Positions 1 to 8,444 are shown, numbered from the stretch's first letter. The stretch: DNA of 15,852 bases from Caryophanales bacterium (GCA_902362975.1 CABIYO010000054.1:1-15852); one strand, 5' to 3'. Translations and numbers: made by a program. The notes: generated from the sequence alone by a model not told the origin.

Positions 1-122
1 GTAACTTCATTCTACACGAGGACGTCGCTGTGGGCTTTTTGTGCGTTCACTTTTAGGTGTTGCACTTAATTTTATAATTCATCAAACATAAAAAAGAGCA
101 ACTTCATTCTTGAAACTTGACG

Positions 123-150
123 GCTCGTCACCTTGTGTGGCGAGCTTTTT
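123..150 (+). terminator. Rho-independent terminator of a gene left of the window
   Basis: A 9-bp stem (123-131 with 137-145, one G-T pair) closes a 5-base loop and is followed directly by five T (146-150). It points right, so it probably ends a plus-strand transcript whose gene lies outside the window. It faces the ABC-operon terminator head-on. Confidence 0.75.
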
Positions 151-154
151 CCAT

Positions 155-185
155 GGAAAAAAGGACACCTGAATAGGTATCCTTT
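155..185 (-). terminator. Terminator of the yheI-yheH ABC operon
   Basis: The arms 160-170 and 175-185 pair around a GAAT loop with one C-A mismatch (166/179). On the minus strand the stem runs into a T tract (complement of the A run at 157-162). It lies 6 bases beyond the stop of the ABC gene ending at 191. Confidence 0.8.
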
Positions 186-190
186 CCAAA

Positions 191-1957
191 TCAAGACATC
201 AGACGTTGTCCGGATTGCAGTTCATACATTTTTTTGTACAGTCCGTCTTGTTTTAATAACTGTTGATGATTGCCGCGCTCTACGATTTCACCGCGATGCA
301 AGACCAATATTAAGTCTGCATCTTGTATCGTCGACAGGCGGTGAGCGATTGCAATCGTCGTCCGACCACGACGCATCCGATCGAGCGCGGTTTGTACACG
401 CTCCTCTGTTTCGGTATCAATCGAACTCGTCGCTTCATCGAGAATAAGCACTTTTGGATTACGTGCGACCGTACGAGCAAATGCGAGCAATTGGCGCTCC
501 CCGCTTGAGAACGTCGCTCCACGCTCTCCGACAATATGGCCATAGCCAGCGTCCAACTTTTCAATGAATGTATGCGCTTGGACGAATTCAGCAGCTTCAC
601 GCACGCGCTCAGAGTCGATGTCCGGATTGAACAATTTTAAATTCTCTTCAATTGTACCAGTGAATAAAAATGGATCTTGTAGGACAAGCCCGACCTGTTG
701 ACGAAGCTCTTGCTCCTCGAACTGTTCGAGCGGTTGCCCGTCAATCGTGATGCGACCAGATTCATATGGGTAAAAACGTGTCAACAAATTGATGATTGAA
801 CTCTTACCGCTCCCAGTATGACCAACGAGCGCAACCGTCTCACCTGGTTTAGCAACGAACGAAATCTGTTTCAACACGTCAACTTCTCCGTCGTAACTGA
901 ATGTCACATTTTCGAACCGAACTTCCCCATCAGTGATTCGTGCTTCACCAGGCATCTGTTTACCTGGAGCCGGTTCATCCGTATCTAAAATTTTGAAGAC
1001 ACGGTCGGCCGATACGACGGCTTGTTGAAATTCGCTTAATCGTTGCATGATATCAAGCACGGGACGGAAAATACGTTCAATATAGCTGATGAAAGCATAC
1101 ACGACCCCTACTTGAACTTGTTCACTCATCGAGAGTATCCCGTAATAGCCGAGCAAACCGATAATGGAGAAGGCAAGGAGCAATTCGATAATCGGACGGA
1201 GCAACATGCTATCGAGTTTTAAGTTCCGATATCGTGCTTCCTGATGCGCTTCGTTCGTCTCTTCGAACTGACGGATGAGACGCTCTTCTTGACGAAATTG
1301 TTGAATGATGCCCATCCCATTGATAGATTCGTTCAACTGGGCGTTGAGTTGTGACAACAAATCCCGGACTTGTGCGAAATATTTCGTCGAGAAACGACGA
1401 TACGCCCAAATGATAAGCCAAAAGAAAGGTAACAAGATGAGTCCCATCGTCGCGAGCGGCGGCTCTAAGATGTAGAGGAAAATATACGTCCCAATCAACT
1501 GAACAGCGGACTGAACGAATGTACTCATCACCCCGACATAGAGCTCTTTCACCGCCTCCGTATCATTCGTGATACGCGATACAAGGACGCCCGCTGGTGT
1601 GCGGTCAAAATAAGCGAGCCGCATCCCCATGACGTGGCGGAAAATATCCATCCGAATATTTTGAACAATCTTCAGCGCAATCTTTTGAAACGAAATCGAT
1701 TGTAGATAATCAAACACGATCGCAGATACATGAAGAACCATATAGACGGCGAAGAGAGCGATAACCCAGTTCGTTGGATAGACACCCGGTGTGACGAATT
1801 CATCGATGAACACTTTGATTAGAAACGGTCCTGCCAACTTTGCACCTGTCGCAATCAAGAGAAATATGAAGGCAACACTTAGCGGTTTTCCGTACCGTTT
1901 CGCATAACTGAGCAGGCGCTTGATGACTTGCCATTCTTGCACATCATGTTTCATCAT
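191..1957 (-). CDS. yheH: ABC exporter half-transporter, YheH/BmrD-like subunit
   Basis: This 588-residue subunit has an N-terminal six-helix ABC membrane domain (about 25-310) fused to a C-terminal ATPase domain (about 345-580). Visible motifs are Walker A GHTGSGKS (379-386), Q-loop Q427, Walker B LILDE with catalytic E508, and H-loop H539. The signature is degenerate: FSSGE (483-487) instead of LSGGQ. It overlaps the upstream subunit by 14 bases, so the two are surely co-translated and form a heterodimer in the membrane exporting drugs or other amphiphiles; the substrate cannot be read from sequence. The membrane domain resembles B. subtilis YheH (PAGxxVxRITNDTEA, NESIxGMxIIQ), but from memory that protein is about 673 residues. 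Here the long loop after the first helix is missing. Two ATG codons (1955-1957 and 1952-1954) follow a G-rich Shine-Dalgarno site, so either could start. YfiB/YfiC-type naming is an alternative. Confidence 0.85.
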   Translation of the reverse strand: MMKHDVQEWQVIKRLLSYAKRYGKPLSVAFIFLLIATGAKLAGPFLIKVFIDEFVTPGVYPTNWVIALFAVYMVLHVSAIVFDYLQSISFQKIALKIVQNIRMDIFRHVMGMRLAYFDRTPAGVLVSRITNDTEAVKELYVGVMSTFVQSAVQLIGTYIFLYILEPPLATMGLILLPFFWLIIWAYRRFSTKYFAQVRDLLSQLNAQLNESINGMGIIQQFRQEERLIRQFEETNEAHQEARYRNLKLDSMLLRPIIELLLAFSIIGLLGYYGILSMSEQVQVGVVYAFISYIERIFRPVLDIMQRLSEFQQAVVSADRVFKILDTDEPAPGKQMPGEARITDGEVRFENVTFSYDGEVDVLKQISFVAKPGETVALVGHTGSGKSSIINLLTRFYPYESGRITIDGQPLEQFEEQELRQQVGLVLQDPFLFTGTIEENLKLFNPDIDSERVREAAEFVQAHTFIEKLDAGYGHIVGERGATFSSGERQLLAFARTVARNPKVLILDEATSSIDTETEERVQTALDRMRRGRTTIAIAHRLSTIQDADLILVLHRGEIVERGNHQQLLKQDGLYKKMYELQSGQRLMS

Positions 1958-3698
1958 GTCCCCCCCCTTCTACAATCGCTTCAAGTTGCTGACGATCATA
2001 TGTCTCTCGATACCAACCTGTCTCCTGAAGCAATGTCTCATGACGACCTCGTTGAATGATGTTTCCGTCCTCAATCACGAGAATCTCGTCAGCGTGTTCT
2101 ACAGCTGAAAGACGATGTGCGACAATGACGCGCGCCTGTTCTGGATTACCGACTCGAAAATGCTCGATAATCGACTCTTCCGTTTTCGCATCGACCGCAG
2201 ATAGCGCATCATCTAATATCAATACATCAGCTGCAGTCATGAGCGCCCGCGCGATGGAAATCCGTTGTTTTTGTCCTCCTGATAATGTGACTCCACGTTC
2301 ACCGACGAGTGTCGCATATCCTTCCGGAAGACGGACAATATCTTCATGCACCTCAGCAACCTTAGCTGATTCAATGATTTCTTCCATGTTCGCTTCAGGC
2401 CTTCCGAACGCGATATTGTTCGCAATCGAATCCGAGAACAAGAAATGATCTTGTGGAACGACCGCGATTTTATCCATCAGAAGCGATTTTTTCACTTGGC
2501 GAATGTTGATCCCACCGATTTTAATCTTTCCATCTTTCACTTCATACTCACGCATCAATAGACGGACAATCGTCGTCTTCCCTGCACCTGTTCTGCCGAC
2601 AATCCCGATTGTTTTTCCACGTTCAATTCGGAAACGGACATTGTGGAGCACAACGGTCTCATCATAGGCGAAGTTTCGAATATCGACCTCTACCTCTGAA
2701 TGAGAAAGGGTCGTCGCAGCCATGCGATCGTCTTGGATCTCAGGTTTGACGGCGAGCATTCGCTCAATTCGGTCGTAAGACGCGCGTCCACGCTCCACGA
2801 TATTGAACAACCATCCAAAAGCAAGCATCGGCCATGTCAACAGTGCCAAATAAGCTGTGAAGCTGACAATCTGTCCAATCGTCAATTCGCCTTGTTCAAT
2901 CAAGACGGCTCCATAGCCGACCGAAAGGATATAAGACAATCCGACAATTCCGAAGATAGTCGGGTCGTATAAGGCATCAATCTTCGCGACTTGTACGTTT
3001 TTCGCCATGACTTCACTCGATAAGTTCTCAAACGATTCCACATCCCGATCGACTTCCCCCGTCGACTTTAAGACACGGACGCCACTGACGCTTTCCTGCA
3101 CTTTGTCATTCAATTCTGAAAATGCCGCTTGGGCGACCCCGAATCGGCTATGTAACATCTTTCCATATCGCGTTGTCAAAGCGACCATGATTGGTAACGG
3201 TAGTAAGGCAACGAGCGTCAATTTCCAGCTGATTGTTGTAATCATCGTGATGATGACGAACGTCCCAAGTGTCACGCTATCGACGAGTGTTAAAATGCCC
3301 GCTCCAGCCGTCATCGATACGGCTTGTACATCATTTGTCGCGTGGGCCATCAAATCACCGACCCGTGACTTTTTATAAAATCGCTGATCAAGATTTGTGA
3401 AATGCCGATATAGTTGGCTACGAAGCATTCTTCCTAGACGAATCGATGCGCCGAAGATAAAATAGCGCCAAAAGAAGCGGGCGACATAACTTCCAATCCC
3501 AACAGCAGCAAGTCCCCCTAATAACAGCCAGAGTGTGTCGGACGAAAGCGAACCACGGTTGATCTCATCGACAATCCGTCCGATGATGCGTGGTGGAATC
3601 AGTTCTAGACCAGCCACGAAGATCAGCAAGACGATGCCGAGCGCGTACGTCTTCCACTCAAGACGCAAAAACCAAGATAATTGTTTGAATACACGAAT
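1944..3698 (-). CDS. yheI: ABC exporter half-transporter, YheI/BmrC-like subunit (probable ATT start)
   Basis: This is the first gene of the exporter operon: a membrane domain followed by an ATPase. From the proposed start it has 584 residues, against about 585 for B. subtilis YheI (recalled). Motifs are Walker A GRTGAGKT (about 368-375), Q-loop in VVPQD, intact signature LSGGQ (472-476), Walker B LILDD with Asp497 where Glu is usual, and H528. It therefore supplies the good signature motif and the partner supplies the catalytic Glu. That leaves one consensus and one degenerate ATP site, as in BmrCD. Start choice: the frame stays open to 3785 (TTG), with an ATG at 3735-3737, but neither has a Shine-Dalgarno site. 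A GGGGG (minus strand, 3707-3711) lies exactly 8 bases before ATT at 3696-3698, where the family's homology begins. The C-terminal residues GGGHDET are encoded by the partner gene's ribosome-binding site. Confidence 0.85.
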   Translation of the reverse strand: MRVFKQLSWFLRLEWKTYALGIVLLIFVAGLELIPPRIIGRIVDEINRGSLSSDTLWLLLGGLAAVGIGSYVARFFWRYFIFGASIRLGRMLRSQLYRHFTNLDQRFYKKSRVGDLMAHATNDVQAVSMTAGAGILTLVDSVTLGTFVIITMITTISWKLTLVALLPLPIMVALTTRYGKMLHSRFGVAQAAFSELNDKVQESVSGVRVLKSTGEVDRDVESFENLSSEVMAKNVQVAKIDALYDPTIFGIVGLSYILSVGYGAVLIEQGELTIGQIVSFTAYLALLTWPMLAFGWLFNIVERGRASYDRIERMLAVKPEIQDDRMAATTLSHSEVEVDIRNFAYDETVVLHNVRFRIERGKTIGIVGRTGAGKTTIVRLLMREYEVKDGKIKIGGINIRQVKKSLLMDKIAVVPQDHFLFSDSIANNIAFGRPEANMEEIIESAKVAEVHEDIVRLPEGYATLVGERGVTLSGGQKQRISIARALMTAADVLILDDALSAVDAKTEESIIEHFRVGNPEQARVIVAHRLSAVEHADEILVIEDGNIIQRGRHETLLQETGWYRETYDRQQLEAIVEGGGHDET

Positions 3699-3739
3699 GT
3701 GAAACGCCCCCTTTGTCTTTAGATAAAGATTATTCATTA

Positions 3740-3768
3740 ATCGTAGCGAAAGTTTGTTCGATTGTCTA
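3740..3768 (-). promoter_or_regulatory. Candidate promoter of the yheI-yheH operon
   Basis: On the minus strand a -35 TAGACA (3763-3768) and a -10 TACGAT (3740-3745) are separated by 17 bases. Transcription would begin near 3733. That is downstream of the TTG and ATG candidates but upstream of the proposed ATT start, giving a leader of about 35 bases. The -10 is imperfect (4 of 6). Confidence 0.4.
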
Positions 3769-3786
3769 ACAAAAAGAGGAAACAAA

Positions 3787-3813
3787 AAAGCACTTCGGAA
3801 ACCGAAGTGCTTT
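3787..3813 (-). terminator. Terminator of yneF
   Basis: A perfect 12-bp stem (3787-3798 with 3802-3813) closes a 3-base loop. On the minus strand it is followed by a T run. It lies 9 bases past the yneF stop and isolates yneF from the ABC operon. Confidence 0.9.
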
Positions 3814-3822
3814 CGTGATTGA

Positions 3823-4056
3823 TTATGATTTCTTTTCGTTTTTCATCTGCACGTTCATAGCGCGCATCACTTGGTTGACTTTCTTCTGTGATGGCTTTTG
3901 ACCCATCTGCATCATCAACGTACGAATCATATCTTCATTGATTGGTGGGTTCTGTTCAAGGTAGTTCATCATGTATTTACGCGCGATAAAGAATCCAATC
4001 GCGATACCCCCGATGAGTGCTGCCACGACAAGAAGAATCCAGAATAATGTACTCAA
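3823..4056 (-). CDS. yneF: YneF family small membrane protein (UPF0154)
   Basis: This 77-residue protein has an N-terminal hydrophobic segment (about 4-24, ending GFFIARKYM) and a basic, methionine-rich cytoplasmic tail containing [21 protein letters not shown], typical of UPF0154/YneF. The family is common in Bacillota as a single-pass membrane protein; no biochemical function is known to me. Translation begins at TTG (4054-4056), supported by a strong GGAGG seven bases upstream and by the conserved N-terminus starting there. It lies downstream of tkt in the same direction, as in B. subtilis, but a strong terminator separates the two. Expression therefore needs its own promoter or readthrough. 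Confidence 0.93.
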
Positions 4057-4093
4057 GGCTTTACCTCCTCTACCATATGAAACATCGTTTTTT

Positions 4094-4099
4094 ACTATA
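4094..4099 (-). promoter_or_regulatory. Possible -10 of a yneF promoter
   Basis: TATAGT on the minus strand lies about 40 bases before the yneF start, in the gap after the tkt terminator. I find no convincing -35 at 17 bases. The position fits the need for a separate promoter, but the call is weak. Confidence 0.3.
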
Positions 4100-4131
4100 C
4101 ACTAAATTGAGTAACTTCGCTAGTCGTCCAG

Positions 4132-4164
4132 AAAAAAAGTGACGGCCAAACGATTGGCCGTCAC
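4132..4164 (-). terminator. Terminator of tkt
   Basis: A perfect 11-bp GC-rich stem (4139-4149 with 4154-4164) has an ACGA loop. On the minus strand seven T follow (complement of 4132-4138). It lies 17 bases past the transketolase stop. Confidence 0.93.
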
Positions 4165-4181
4165 AACAATCTAACTTGAGA

Positions 4182-6164
4182 TTAAAGTGATTTTACTGCA
4201 TTGACGACGTTGTCGACTGACATGCCGTATTCTTTCATGAGGAGGTCACCAGGTGCAGATGCTCCGAACTTGTCGATTCCGAGTACCTTACCACCGAATC
4301 CTACATATTTGTACCATCCAAGTGTCGCACCCGCTTCAAGCGATACACGTTTCGTGACTGAAGATGGAAGGACAGATTCTTTGTACTCTGCAGATTGCGC
4401 TTCGAAGAGTTCCCATGATGGCATCGAGACGACTGCCGCATTCACGCCTTCTGACGCGAGCTGTTCACGCGCTTCAACGAGAACGTGTACTTCAGAACCT
4501 GTACCGAGCAAGAGAACGTCTGCATCTTTCGATTCACCCGCAACGACGTAAGCTCCTTTTGCTGCCATTTCAATAGATGTACCTTCGAGTTCTGGTAACG
4601 CTTGACGAGTCAAGACAAGAAGTGAAGGAGTCGTTTTCGATGTCACCGCTTGTTTCCAAGCTGCAATCGTTTCTTTGCCGTCAGCAGGACGAAGAACAGA
4701 GAGGTTCGGCATCGCGCGGAAGCTCATCAAATGTTCGACCGGCTCGTGCGTTGGACCATCTTCACCGACTGCGATTGAGTCGTGCGTCAAGATAAACGTC
4801 GATGGAAGTCCCATAAGTGCTGCAAGACGGACTGCAGGACGGAGGTAATCCGAGAAGACGAAGAACGTCGCACCGTAAGGAAGCACACCTCCGTGAAGAG
4901 CCATACCGTTCACAGCTGCCGCCATCGCGAACTCACGAACACCGAACCAGATGTTACGACCAGCTGGATCTTCATCGAAGTCTCCCGCACCTTTGATCAT
5001 CGAATTGTTCGATCCGGCAAGGTCAGCCGACCCACCGAAGAGTGTCGGTACTGTTTTTGCGATTGCGTTCAACACTTCACCGCTCGTTTGACGTGTTGCT
5101 TTTTTCGAACCGATTTCGAATGTCGGCAACTCGCGATCCCAACCTTCAGGAAGCTCATTGTTCATCGCACGCTCGAACTGTGCTCCGAGCTCAGGGTATG
5201 CCGCTTTATACGCTTCAACGAGTTCGTTCCAGTCTGACTCATATTTCGCGCCAGGCTCGACAACTTTCTCTTTGAATAAGTCATATACTTCGTTTGGAAC
5301 GTAGAATGGTTCGCCTTCCCATTTGTAGAACTGTTTTGTCAATTCGATTTCAGCTTCTCCAAGTGGCGCGCCGTGTGCAGCGGACTTCCCTGCCTTGTTC
5401 GGCGATCCGAATCCGATGACCGTCTTGACTTCAATCAATGTCGGCTTCGACGTCTCTGCTTTCGCAGCATCGATCGCTTTTGCGATTGAATCGATGTCCG
5501 TTCCGTCTTCGACACGAATAACTTGCCATCCGTAAGCTTTGAATCGGTCTTCTACGCTTTCAGAGAACGACTTATGAAGGTCGCCATCGAGAGAGATATC
5601 GTTTGAATCGTAAAGAACGACAAGTTTACCAAGTTTCAAGTGACCTGCAAGGGAAGCCGCCTCAGCAGATACACCTTCCATCAAGTCTCCGTCACCGCAA
5701 ATGCTGAACGTGTAGTGGTCAACGACGTTGAACTCGTCGCGGTTGTAAGTCGCTTCTAAGTGTTTCTCTGCCATGGCCATCCCGACAGCCATCGCAATTC
5801 CTTGTCCAAGTGGTCCCGTTGTCGCATCTACCCCAGGCGTGTGACGGTACTCAGGGTGACCAGGTGTTTTCGAGCCCATTTGACGGAATGATTTCAAATC
5901 ATCCATCGACAAATCATAGCCAGACAAGTGAAGGAGCGAATACAAGAGCATCGATCCATGCCCCGCCGAAAGTACGAAACGGTCCCGGTTGAACCAGTTC
6001 GGGTTTTTCGGGTTGTGACGCATTTTATCTGTCCAAAGTGTAAACGCCATTGGGGCGGCACCCATTGGCATCCCTGGGTGACCAGAGTTCGCTTTTTGGA
6101 CCGCATCAATTGAGAGCGTCCGAATCGAGTTAATCGCTAATAATTCTTTAGTAGTTGTTTCCAC
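4182..6164 (-). CDS. tkt: Transketolase
   Basis: Thiamine-diphosphate- and Mg-dependent cytoplasmic enzyme that moves two-carbon units between sugar phosphates in the non-oxidative pentose phosphate pathway. Motifs (660-residue numbering): [11 protein letters not shown] (about 25-35), the thiamine-diphosphate motif beginning GDGDLMEG (157-164) and ending at YDSN (N188), catalytic-type Glu411 in GVREFAM, and the [19 protein letters not shown] stretch of the pyrimidine domain. The length is normal for a full three-domain enzyme. I prefer GTG at 6162-6164: AGAGG sits 9 bases upstream, and the product then begins METTTKELL, close to the usual N-terminus. ATG at 6171-6173 is in frame but abuts the Shine-Dalgarno site. 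Its place between ynzC and yneF matches B. subtilis. Flanking terminators suggest a single-gene transcript. Confidence 0.97.
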   Translation of the reverse strand: METTTKELLAINSIRTLSIDAVQKANSGHPGMPMGAAPMAFTLWTDKMRHNPKNPNWFNRDRFVLSAGHGSMLLYSLLHLSGYDLSMDDLKSFRQMGSKTPGHPEYRHTPGVDATTGPLGQGIAMAVGMAMAEKHLEATYNRDEFNVVDHYTFSICGDGDLMEGVSAEAASLAGHLKLGKLVVLYDSNDISLDGDLHKSFSESVEDRFKAYGWQVIRVEDGTDIDSIAKAIDAAKAETSKPTLIEVKTVIGFGSPNKAGKSAAHGAPLGEAEIELTKQFYKWEGEPFYVPNEVYDLFKEKVVEPGAKYESDWNELVEAYKAAYPELGAQFERAMNNELPEGWDRELPTFEIGSKKATRQTSGEVLNAIAKTVPTLFGGSADLAGSNNSMIKGAGDFDEDPAGRNIWFGVREFAMAAAVNGMALHGGVLPYGATFFVFSDYLRPAVRLAALMGLPSTFILTHDSIAVGEDGPTHEPVEHLMSFRAMPNLSVLRPADGKETIAAWKQAVTSKTTPSLLVLTRQALPELEGTSIEMAAKGAYVVAGESKDADVLLLGTGSEVHVLVEAREQLASEGVNAAVVSMPSWELFEAQSAEYKESVLPSSVTKRVSLEAGATLGWYKYVGFGGKVLGIDKFGASAPGDLLMKEYGMSVDNVVNAVKSL

Positions 6165-6207
6165 TAATTTCATCCTCTCTGTGTTAAGAAGGTTTTCTAC
6201 CCGTCAT

Positions 6208-6252
6208 ATTTTATCACACTCAATCGTGTGTCACAACTAATTAATTAGTATA
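6208..6252 (-). promoter_or_regulatory. Candidate tandem promoters of tkt
   Basis: Two overlapping candidates lie between the ynzC terminator and tkt. P1 has -35 TTGTGA (6231-6236) and -10 TAAAAT (6208-6213) with a 17-base spacer. P2 is an extended -10, TGTTATACT, whose hexamer is at 6247-6252 and which lacks a clear -35. Either gives a leader shorter than about 85 bases. Confidence 0.5.
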
Positions 6253-6331
6253 ACACATTTGATGAAATCGTTTCCTTCTATTGCATGAAATAGTGTGTAA
6301 TCCGTTTGTCTGATGCGTGTTCGTGTATAAC

Positions 6332-6367
6332 AAAAATGCACATCCTATGCGAAATAGGATGTGCATT
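6332..6367 (-). terminator. Terminator of the yneA-yneB-ynzC SOS operon
   Basis: A perfect 13-bp stem (6336-6348 with 6354-6366, extendable by one A-T pair) has a GCGAA loop. A T run follows on the minus strand. It begins 6 bases past the ynzC stop and separates the SOS operon from tkt. Confidence 0.92.
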
Positions 6368-6372
6368 CGGGA

Positions 6373-6606
6373 TCACTCACCGCGATAACGTTTTTGGTCT
6401 TCTTTCAACTTCTCTGGGGTAACGTCGTTTCCATCTGGGTCGACGACTTTCATCCCCATCATTTGTGATTTGAACGATTGACGAAACGCCTTCAAATATT
6501 CTTGACGCAAGTCTTGTTGTTCGTTCATTTCGCCTTGAGACAGTCCTTCTGTCTTCGCTTTGTTGGCGAGGAAATTGATTCGCTCCAATTGTCCTGGTGC
6601 TAACAT
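6373..6606 (-). CDS. ynzC: YnzC family protein (DUF896)
   Basis: A 77-residue soluble protein with the full DUF896 pattern: an N-terminal helical hairpin (ERINFLANKAKTEGLS, then EMNEQQDLRQEYL) followed by FRQSFKSQMMGMKVVDPDGNDVTP and a charged tail. The family forms a small helical bundle. In B. subtilis ynzC is the third gene of the LexA-controlled yneA operon, and the same order holds here, 61 bases after yneB. Its molecular role is not established to my knowledge. The ATG at 6604-6606 follows a G-rich Shine-Dalgarno site (GAGAGGGGG). The gene ends at a strong terminator, so it closes the operon. Confidence 0.93.
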   Translation of the reverse strand: MLAPGQLERINFLANKAKTEGLSQGEMNEQQDLRQEYLKAFRQSFKSQMMGMKVVDPDGNDVTPEKLKEDQKRYRGE

Positions 6607-6667
6607 CTGACTCGCCCCCTCTCTAGTGAATTTGTTCTTATTACTTTACAAAATCAGAGAAGAAGAA

Positions 6668-7342
<675 letters not shown>

Positions 7343-7383
7343 TTAGGATACACAGTTCAAGAATAGTTCGCAATGAAGAACGA

Positions 7384-7620
7384 TCACTCAGCGGCATACC
7401 ATTTCATTTTTCGTTCGTTATGCTCTTCACGCTCTGCCATGATCTGTGCTTCGAGCGATTCCGCTTCGACGTATGCGACCTCTTGTTCAATCGTCCGCTC
7501 TGACGTGACGACCGGATCGACAACTTTTAATTCCCCTCGCAGTTCACCAGCCAAATAAAAAGCGAACATCCCGACTAAGAGCATCCCGACTAAAATGATT
7601 CCGTTGAGTGTGTCTTTCAT
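7384..7620 (-). CDS. SosA/YneA-like SOS membrane peptide lacking LysM
   Basis: 78 residues: a short N-terminus, one hydrophobic helix (about 7-25, IILVGMLLVGMFAFYLAG), then a charged, glutamate-rich tail of about 50 residues ending KWYAAE. It occupies the place of yneA, first in a LexA-controlled operon divergent from lexA. YneA of B. subtilis is an SOS cell-division inhibitor with a helix plus a LysM domain; S. aureus SosA at the same locus is about 77 residues with no LysM. This protein has the SosA architecture, so I infer a damage-induced division inhibitor with an extracytoplasmic tail. I see no sequence identity strong enough to prove it. The start is ATG 7618-7620, with GGGAGG 10 bases upstream; an in-frame ATG at 7687-7689 would overlap the promoter and LexA boxes and is rejected. 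Confidence 0.75.
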   Translation of the reverse strand: MKDTLNGIILVGMLLVGMFAFYLAGELRGELKVVDPVVTSERTIEQEVAYVEAESLEAQIMAEREEHNERKMKWYAAE

Positions 7621-7641
7621 GATTGAATTGCCTCCCGTATA

Positions 7642-7738
7642 AGAATATATGTTCGTTAGAACGTTTGTTCGTTTATCTGTTCTCATCATAAAACAAGAAC
7701 CTCTGTTCGGTCAACACAAAAAAACGAACGAATGTTTG
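7642..7738. promoter_or_regulatory. Four LexA (SOS) boxes between yneA-like gene and lexA
   Basis: Four 14-base near-palindromes match the Bacillus CGAAC-N4-GTTCG type: AGAATATATGTTCG (7642-7655), AGAACGTTTGTTCG (7658-7671), AGAACCTCTGTTCG (7696-7709) and CGAACGAATGTTTG (7725-7738). The third lies between the -35 and -10 of the yneA-like promoter. The fourth overlaps the lexA -35. The first two lie between the yneA-like start site and its coding region, where bound LexA would block elongation or initiation. This supports LexA autoregulation and tight repression of the divergent operon. Confidence 0.9.
7685..7714 (-). promoter_or_regulatory. Promoter of the SOS operon (yneA-like, yneB, ynzC)
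   Basis: On the minus strand there is a -35 TTGACC (7709-7714) and a -10 TATGAT (7685-7690) with an 18-base spacer that contains a LexA box. Both hexamers match the sigma-A consensus at five of six positions. Confidence 0.8.
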
Positions 7739-7765
7739 TACGCTCATGTGTTCTTGTGTTACACT
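7736..7765 (+). promoter_or_regulatory. Candidate lexA promoter
   Basis: A -35 TTGTAC (7736-7741) and a -10 TACACT (7760-7765) are separated by 18 bases. A LexA box covers the left part of the -35. Transcription would begin near 7772, leaving a leader of about 50 bases. Confidence 0.6.
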
Positions 7766-7823
7766 AGACACATAAAGAATAGGATGCGATTGCAGGTTAT
7801 TCGATTATATCGAGGTGAATATA

Positions 7824-8444
7824 ATGAAAAAAATGTCAGCGCGACAACAACAGATTCTTGATTTCATCAAAGACGAAGTAAGGGCAAAAGGTTATCCGCC
7901 TTCTGTTCGTGAAATTGGAGAAGCCGTCGGTTTAGCATCTAGTTCGACCGTACACGGTCATCTAGATCGTTTAGAGAAACGCGGATTGATTCGTCGAGAT
8001 AAGACGAAGCCTCGCGCGATTGAAATTTTGACTGACGATATGCCGACAACGGAAGAGCAAGAGTCCGTCATGTACGTACCGGTTATCGGGAAGGTCACTG
8101 CCGGGACGCCAATCACCGCCATCGAGAACGTGGAAGAACACTTCCCCCTCCCGGCACATATCGTCGGGTCAGATAATGTATACATGTTGACTGTCTCTGG
8201 GGATTCGATGATCAACGCCGGCATCTTGGACGGGGACCGGGTGCTCGTGCGCCAACAGAGCACGGCCGACAATGGAGAGATTGTCGTAGCCATGACGGAG
8301 GAAGGCGAAGCGACCGTGAAACGGATTTACAAGGAAGCTTCAAAGATCCGCCTTCAACCGGAGAACGACGAGTTAGAAGCGATGTATTTTGACAACGTCT
8401 CGATTTTAGGGAAGGTTATCGGTGTATACCGTACGATTCATTAA
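7824..8444 (+). CDS. lexA: LexA, SOS transcriptional repressor
   Basis: 206 residues. The N-terminal winged helix-turn-helix (about 5-68; [22 protein letters not shown] is the recognition region) binds SOS boxes. The C-terminal S24 peptidase domain performs RecA-stimulated self-cleavage. Visible residues are the Ala93-Gly94 cleavage site in VTAGTP, nucleophile Ser128 in SGDSM and general base Lys166 in ATVKR; all are intact, so the protein should be inducible. ATG 7824-7826 is chosen over the in-frame GTG at 7815 because the latter lies inside the GAGGTG Shine-Dalgarno site and the product then begins [12 protein letters not shown] like other LexA proteins. It is divergent from the SOS operon with shared LexA boxes. 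Its TAA stop overlaps the next gene's ATG by one base. Confidence 0.98.
   Translation: MKKMSARQQQILDFIKDEVRAKGYPPSVREIGEAVGLASSSTVHGHLDRLEKRGLIRRDKTKPRAIEILTDDMPTTEEQESVMYVPVIGKVTAGTPITAIENVEEHFPLPAHIVGSDNVYMLTVSGDSMINAGILDGDRVLVRQQSTADNGEIVVAMTEEGEATVKRIYKEASKIRLQPENDELEAMYFDNVSILGKVIGVYRTIH

Noticed and set aside
1..69. Open frame from the window edge to TAA at 67-69, as a possible 3' end of a gene
   Set aside because: Only 22 codons, rich in Cys, Phe and Thr, with no recognisable motif. A second frame also stays open to 54, so there is nothing to choose a real gene by.
3..110. Direct repeat AACTTCATTCT at 3-13 and 100-110
   Set aside because: Eleven bases in AT-rich DNA with no matching flanks, no insertion-sequence ends between the copies and no link to a gene.
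3735..3785. ATG (3735-3737) or TTG (3783-3785) as start of the YheI-like gene
   Set aside because: No Shine-Dalgarno site at either. Both lie in or before the proposed promoter, and the added residues are not like the family N-terminus. ATT at 3696-3698 fits better.
4782..5237. Long plus-strand open frame antisense to tkt (151 residues)
   Set aside because: Composition is biased (Arg, Cys, His), no ribosome-binding site or motif is visible, and it lies wholly inside a highly conserved gene.
7621..7689. Upstream ATG at 7687-7689 for the yneA-like gene
   Set aside because: It lies in the -10 region, and the added codons run through two LexA boxes; the ATG at 7618-7620 has GGGAGG and leads into the membrane helix.
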